The position numbers were made by a program, and so were the translations under genes. The notes under the pieces were generated by a model that was not told the DNA's origin, searched no databases, and saw only the letters and a program-made list of their open reading frames with translations. Shown in pieces: positions 5,758 through 8,511 of a stretch of 8,511 nt of DNA (positions are counted from its first letter, which is position 1; the number at the start of each line of letters is the position of its first letter). The stretch comes from Prochlorococcus sp. AG-363-L02 (GTDB lineage: Bacteria; Cyanobacteriota; Cyanobacteriia; PCC-6307; Cyanobiaceae), in the NCBI GenBank assembly GCA_003280185.1, contig QCFP01000028.1, positions 1 through 8,511 on the forward strand. Reading direction: 5' to 3'.

Positions 5758-7959
5758 TTGAGCCAGAATATTTTCGAATATCAAGCTGGTCTCGAACTTC
5801 TCCGAAATGCTCCATTAGCAGATCGAATGAGACCAAAAACTCTTGATGAGTTTGAGGGTCAAAGCGGAATCGTTGGGGAAGGGAGACTTCTACGTCGAGC
5901 AATTAAAGCTGATAAAGTTGGGAACTTATTACTACACGGTCCTCCTGGCGTTGGGAAAACGACTCTTGCAAGAATCATTGCAGGACAAACACGTTCCCAC
6001 TTCGCCACCTTAAATGCAGTCTTAGCGGGAGTAAAAGATATCCGTACAGAAGTAGATGCCGCAAAAAAAAGATTAGAGCTTCATAATTTACGCTCAATAC
6101 TTTTTATCGATGAAGTCCACAGATTCAATAGTTCTCAACAAGATGCACTGCTTCCCTGGGTTGAAAATGGAACAATTTCACTAATTGGAGCAACTACAGA
6201 AAACCCCTATTTTGAAGTCAACAAAGCACTATTAAGTCGCTCAAGAATTTTTAGACTAAAGCCCTTAGAACCAGCGAACCTTCATCAACTTTTAAAAAGA
6301 GCAATAAACGATAGGGAAAGAGGTTATGGCCAACTGCAAATTACAATAAGTAGCGAAGCTGCTTCCCATTTAGTAGACATCTCAAATGGTGATGCAAGAA
6401 GCCTCCTAAATGCCTTAGAATTAGCTGTCGAGAGTACCAAAAAAGATGGCAACGGTGATATATCTATTGATCTAGAAACAGCAGAAGAGTCAATCCAAGA
6501 AAGAGCTGTTCTTTATGACAAGCAAGGTGATTCTCACTACGACACAATCAGTGCATTTATTAAATCTTTAAGAGGATCAGATGCTGACGCATCGCTATTT
6601 TGGCTTGCAAAAATGATTGAAGCGGGTGAAAGCCCTAGATTTATCTTTCGTCGGATGCTGATTGCAGCAGGTGAGGATGTTGGCCTTGCAGACCCCCAAG
6701 CCATAGTTGTTGTCGAAGCATGCTCAGCAGCATTCGAAAGAGTGGGACTTCCTGAGGGGCTATATCATCTGGCTCAAGCAGCACTATATCTTGCATGTGC
6801 AGAGAAAAGTAATACATTAATCGGCTTTTTTGAAGCTCTAGAAAGTATTCGGCGAGATGGTATTCACGAGATTCCAAGCCATCTTCGTGATCCTAATCGT
6901 GATCAAAAAGGCTTTGGTGATGGAGCCAATTATCGCTATCCACATACATTTAAAGAGCACTGGGTAGCTCAACAATATCTTCCCAAGAAATTGCAGGGAA
7001 AAGTGTTCTGGAAACCAAGCCGAAATGGGTGGGAAGGGAGTCGGCGCAAGATCATTCTCGAACGAAAAGCAGCGCAACTAGCTGCAGCAGAAAAATCAGA
7101 GCAAAGCGATCAACTTTTTATAAGCAACTCACCTAAAGACCCATTGTTAGAGAGATGGTTTCAAAGACAAATCAACCAAATCAGTGAAAGGATGTTGCTT
7201 CTCAATAGAAAGTTATGGTCCGATTTAAAATGTAATCGAGAAGATCGTATACTAGTAGTATCTGGAAGATCTTTACTTTGGGCATTAGAACCAATCAAAG
7301 CAGTTCCAGAAGGTGGGGTAACAATGATAACAGATACTTTCGAAGAGAAATCCTATTTAGAAGATCAAATAGAACTAATCGAACCAATAAAAAGACCTCT
7401 TATAGTTAACGGAGGAAGTAATGCTTTAAAAGAATTACCCAAAGAGCTTCAGTTCGAATTTGTAGGCGGGCGCTTATCAAGGCAAATGTTCAAAAATGAA
7501 AGTTTAAAAAATTTCTGCAAAGGTATTAATAGTAAATGTAATAAAAACGCTCAAATCAGATTTCTGATTAGTGATGCATGTATTGGGCCAGCTGAATCAC
7601 TAAATGAATTTATTAAAGAAAAAAATATAGAAATCAAATCTAAAGTCAACCTCAGGCATCTAATTCAAATCGAAAAAGAATGGCTTCAGAAGCAGAGCCT
7701 CAAAGAGGAACTGTGCAATGAGCTTATCTCTCTTGGCTGGAAGATTAAGATCGAGCAATGGGAGGAGAGTCTATCTTTAAATATAGATCAAGAACTAATA
7801 AATCGTTGGTTAAGTGAAGGCAGTGCCTACAGGATTTTAATGGACAAGACTTGCGAACTGGAAGAGCTATCTTTGATTAAAAAAATAATTAAGAAATTAC
7901 AAGGTGAAAAGCTACCTCAGAAACTAAATCACCAAAAATTGATTTGCTTAAGAATATAA
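5758..7959 (+). CDS. rarA: RarA (MgsA) AAA+ ATPase fused to C-terminal domain of unknown function
   Basis: RarA is a clamp-loader-like AAA+ ATPase of the RarA/WRNIP1/Mgs1 family that acts at stalled replication forks. Residues 1 to about 440 carry the family features: LADRMRPKTLDEFEGQ, Walker A GPPGVGKTT (61-69), Walker B LFIDEVHRF (115-123), sensor 1 GATTENP (144-150), SRSRIF with a probable arginine finger (160-165), sensor 2 GDARSLLNALE (211-221), and the C-terminal tetramerisation/helical region with PRFIFRRMLIAAGEDVGLADP and GANYRYPHTFKEHW. Canonical RarA is about 420-450 residues; this protein has 733. The extra ~290 residues include RILVVSGRSLLWALEPIKAV, which resembles a degenerate class I methyltransferase motif I. 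This fusion is typical of cyanobacteria. The start is TTG at 5758 with AGAGG five bases upstream; no ATG lies near it in frame, and the protein start fits the family. Confidence 0.93.
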   Translation: MSQNIFEYQAGLELLRNAPLADRMRPKTLDEFEGQSGIVGEGRLLRRAIKADKVGNLLLHGPPGVGKTTLARIIAGQTRSHFATLNAVLAGVKDIRTEVDAAKKRLELHNLRSILFIDEVHRFNSSQQDALLPWVENGTISLIGATTENPYFEVNKALLSRSRIFRLKPLEPANLHQLLKRAINDRERGYGQLQITISSEAASHLVDISNGDARSLLNALELAVESTKKDGNGDISIDLETAEESIQERAVLYDKQGDSHYDTISAFIKSLRGSDADASLFWLAKMIEAGESPRFIFRRMLIAAGEDVGLADPQAIVVVEACSAAFERVGLPEGLYHLAQAALYLACAEKSNTLIGFFEALESIRRDGIHEIPSHLRDPNRDQKGFGDGANYRYPHTFKEHWVAQQYLPKKLQGKVFWKPSRNGWEGSRRKIILERKAAQLAAAEKSEQSDQLFISNSPKDPLLERWFQRQINQISERMLLLNRKLWSDLKCNREDRILVVSGRSLLWALEPIKAVPEGGVTMITDTFEEKSYLEDQIELIEPIKRPLIVNGGSNALKELPKELQFEFVGGRLSRQMFKNESLKNFCKGINSKCNKNAQIRFLISDACIGPAESLNEFIKEKNIEIKSKVNLRHLIQIEKEWLQKQSLKEELCNELISLGWKIKIEQWEESLSLNIDQELINRWLSEGSAYRILMDKTCELEELSLIKKIIKKLQGEKLPQKLNHQKLICLRI

Positions 7960-8010
7960 TATACATCCCTTAAATAATTAAAAATTCTAGTATTTTTGTG
8001 TCCATTGCTA
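7960..8010. other. Short convergent intergenic spacer between rarA and the PPTase gene
   Basis: Only 51 bases separate the ends of two converging genes. It is very AT-rich, with a weak 6-base A/T-only inverted repeat, AAAAAT (7980-7985) and ATTTTT (7992-7997), that could serve as a poor bidirectional terminator. No GC-containing terminator stem is visible. Confidence 0.3.
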
Positions 8011-8511
8011 TTAGACACATACACATAGGATCGGGTCTCTATAAAAAGCATCTTCTTCAGCAGCGACTGCAATACCCCAATCAAGATAATTCTGTCGATA
8101 AATACTTAAGGAATAACCAAACTTATCATGAAAAATTACATTTGATTGTTGATCACATTGCCAATTCAGTAGATCGATGGCTAATTTTCCACGTTGCCAT
8201 TTAATTGCAGCTTCCTTTCTTAACCATCTATCAAGAACCTCAGTTCGCAATATTTCATCAGGCATATCGGCAATCTCTTCTTTTTCCTTACTAGAGAAAT
8301 AGCGACAAGCAACTTGCGATGCAGAAAAAGAACGGTCCATGCGTTCAAGATCAATGCCGATCCGCTTCAAAGACCAACCAATCAAAACCGCATCTCTACA
8401 ATGGCTGAGGCTGATATAACCCCATCCTTCTTTTAGTTCAGGTGGCTTGCCTGGGGGAGCAAATAATGGGATTTCAAGCGGCTTTAGATTGTACAAACCT
8501 GCTAAGGCTTG
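8011..8511 (-). CDS. 4'-phosphopantetheinyl transferase, Sfp/HetI type (partial, N-terminus outside window)
   Basis: This enzyme transfers phosphopantetheine from coenzyme A to a serine of carrier proteins; in a cyanobacterium with few secondary-metabolite genes the main substrate is probably the fatty-acid acyl carrier protein (inference). The visible 166 residues show the family motifs: SLSHC (34-38 of the fragment), GIDLE (52-56) with the magnesium-binding Asp and Glu, and WLRKEAAIK (96-104), matching the W-x-x-KE-x-x-x-K signature with Trp96, Lys99, Glu100 and Lys104. The frame stays open to the right edge (QALAGLYNLK...), so a TTG at 8496 is not the real start and about 50-70 N-terminal residues are missing compared with the usual 220-240. 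The C-terminus ends ILCVCV at a TAA (complement of 8011-8013). The gene converges on rarA. Identification is firm; the symbol is left blank because naming varies. Confidence 0.92.
   Translation of the reverse strand, partial: QALAGLYNLKPLEIPLFAPPGKPPELKEGWGYISLSHCRDAVLIGWSLKRIGIDLERMDRSFSASQVACRYFSSKEKEEIADMPDEILRTEVLDRWLRKEAAIKWQRGKLAIDLLNWQCDQQSNVIFHDKFGYSLSIYRQNYLDWGIAVAAEEDAFYRDPILCVCV

Noticed and set aside
7997..8019. TGTGTC-N11-GACACA as a rarA/PPTase bidirectional terminator
   Set aside because: The stem is only 6 bases, overlaps the PPTase stop and has no T-run after it on either strand.
7998..8204. Plus-strand 68-codon frame over the end of the PPTase gene
   Set aside because: It is the antisense shadow of a gene with clear PPTase motifs and has no recognisable content.
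8011..8496. Complete 161-codon PPTase starting from TTG at 8496
   Set aside because: The frame is open through to the window edge and the family has more N-terminal sequence, so the gene is truncated by the window rather than starting there.
1..8511. Mobile elements, CRISPR arrays, phage genes, defence systems, tRNA or rRNA genes
   Set aside because: No spaced direct-repeat array, transposase or integrase motif, or cloverleaf was seen by eye, and every sizeable frame belongs to a core-type cyanobacterial gene or an unknown protein in core context.

Overview
The window looks like core chromosome of a marine picocyanobacterium, most probably a low-light Prochlorococcus. The evidence is an AT-rich base composition, tightly packed genes, and proteins typical of that lineage: cyanobacterial SufB and SufR, a DUF4912 protein, a PGM1-type phosphoglucomutase, the cyanobacterial RarA fusion protein and a single Sfp/HetI-type phosphopantetheinyl transferase. 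I assign the genus from remembered protein similarity, not from a search. I see no tRNA, rRNA, insertion sequence, CRISPR array, prophage gene or integrase.

Layout. (1) Bases 1-525, minus strand: the N-terminal 175 residues of sufB, running off the left edge. (2) Bases 526-863: a divergent regulatory region with three perfect inverted repeats and a 9-codon mini-ORF behind a strong Shine-Dalgarno. (3) Bases 864-1873, plus strand: sufR, followed with a TAATG overlap by a 122-aa protein of unknown function, then a hairpin. (4) Bases 2137-3808, plus strand: a probable three-gene unit of a DUF4912 protein, a 56-aa two-helix membrane protein and a 131-aa exported protein with four cysteines. (5) Bases 3958-5616, plus strand: alpha-phosphoglucomutase. 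(6) Bases 5758-7959, plus strand: RarA fused to a C-terminal domain that resembles a degenerate methyltransferase fold. (7) Bases 8011-8511, minus strand: the C-terminal part of a 4'-phosphopantetheinyl transferase, convergent with rarA and cut by the right edge.

How the parts fit. SufR is an Fe-S cluster-sensing repressor that faces the suf (Fe-S assembly) operon across a shared regulatory region, so the left end is a self-contained feedback circuit. The other genes are housekeeping: glycogen/sugar-phosphate metabolism, replication-fork maintenance and carrier-protein activation. The DUF4912 unit is uncharacterised.

I found no clear new biological system. The best leads are the operator architecture between sufB and sufR, the unknown protein coupled to SufR, the DUF4912/membrane/exported trio, and the RarA C-terminal domain.
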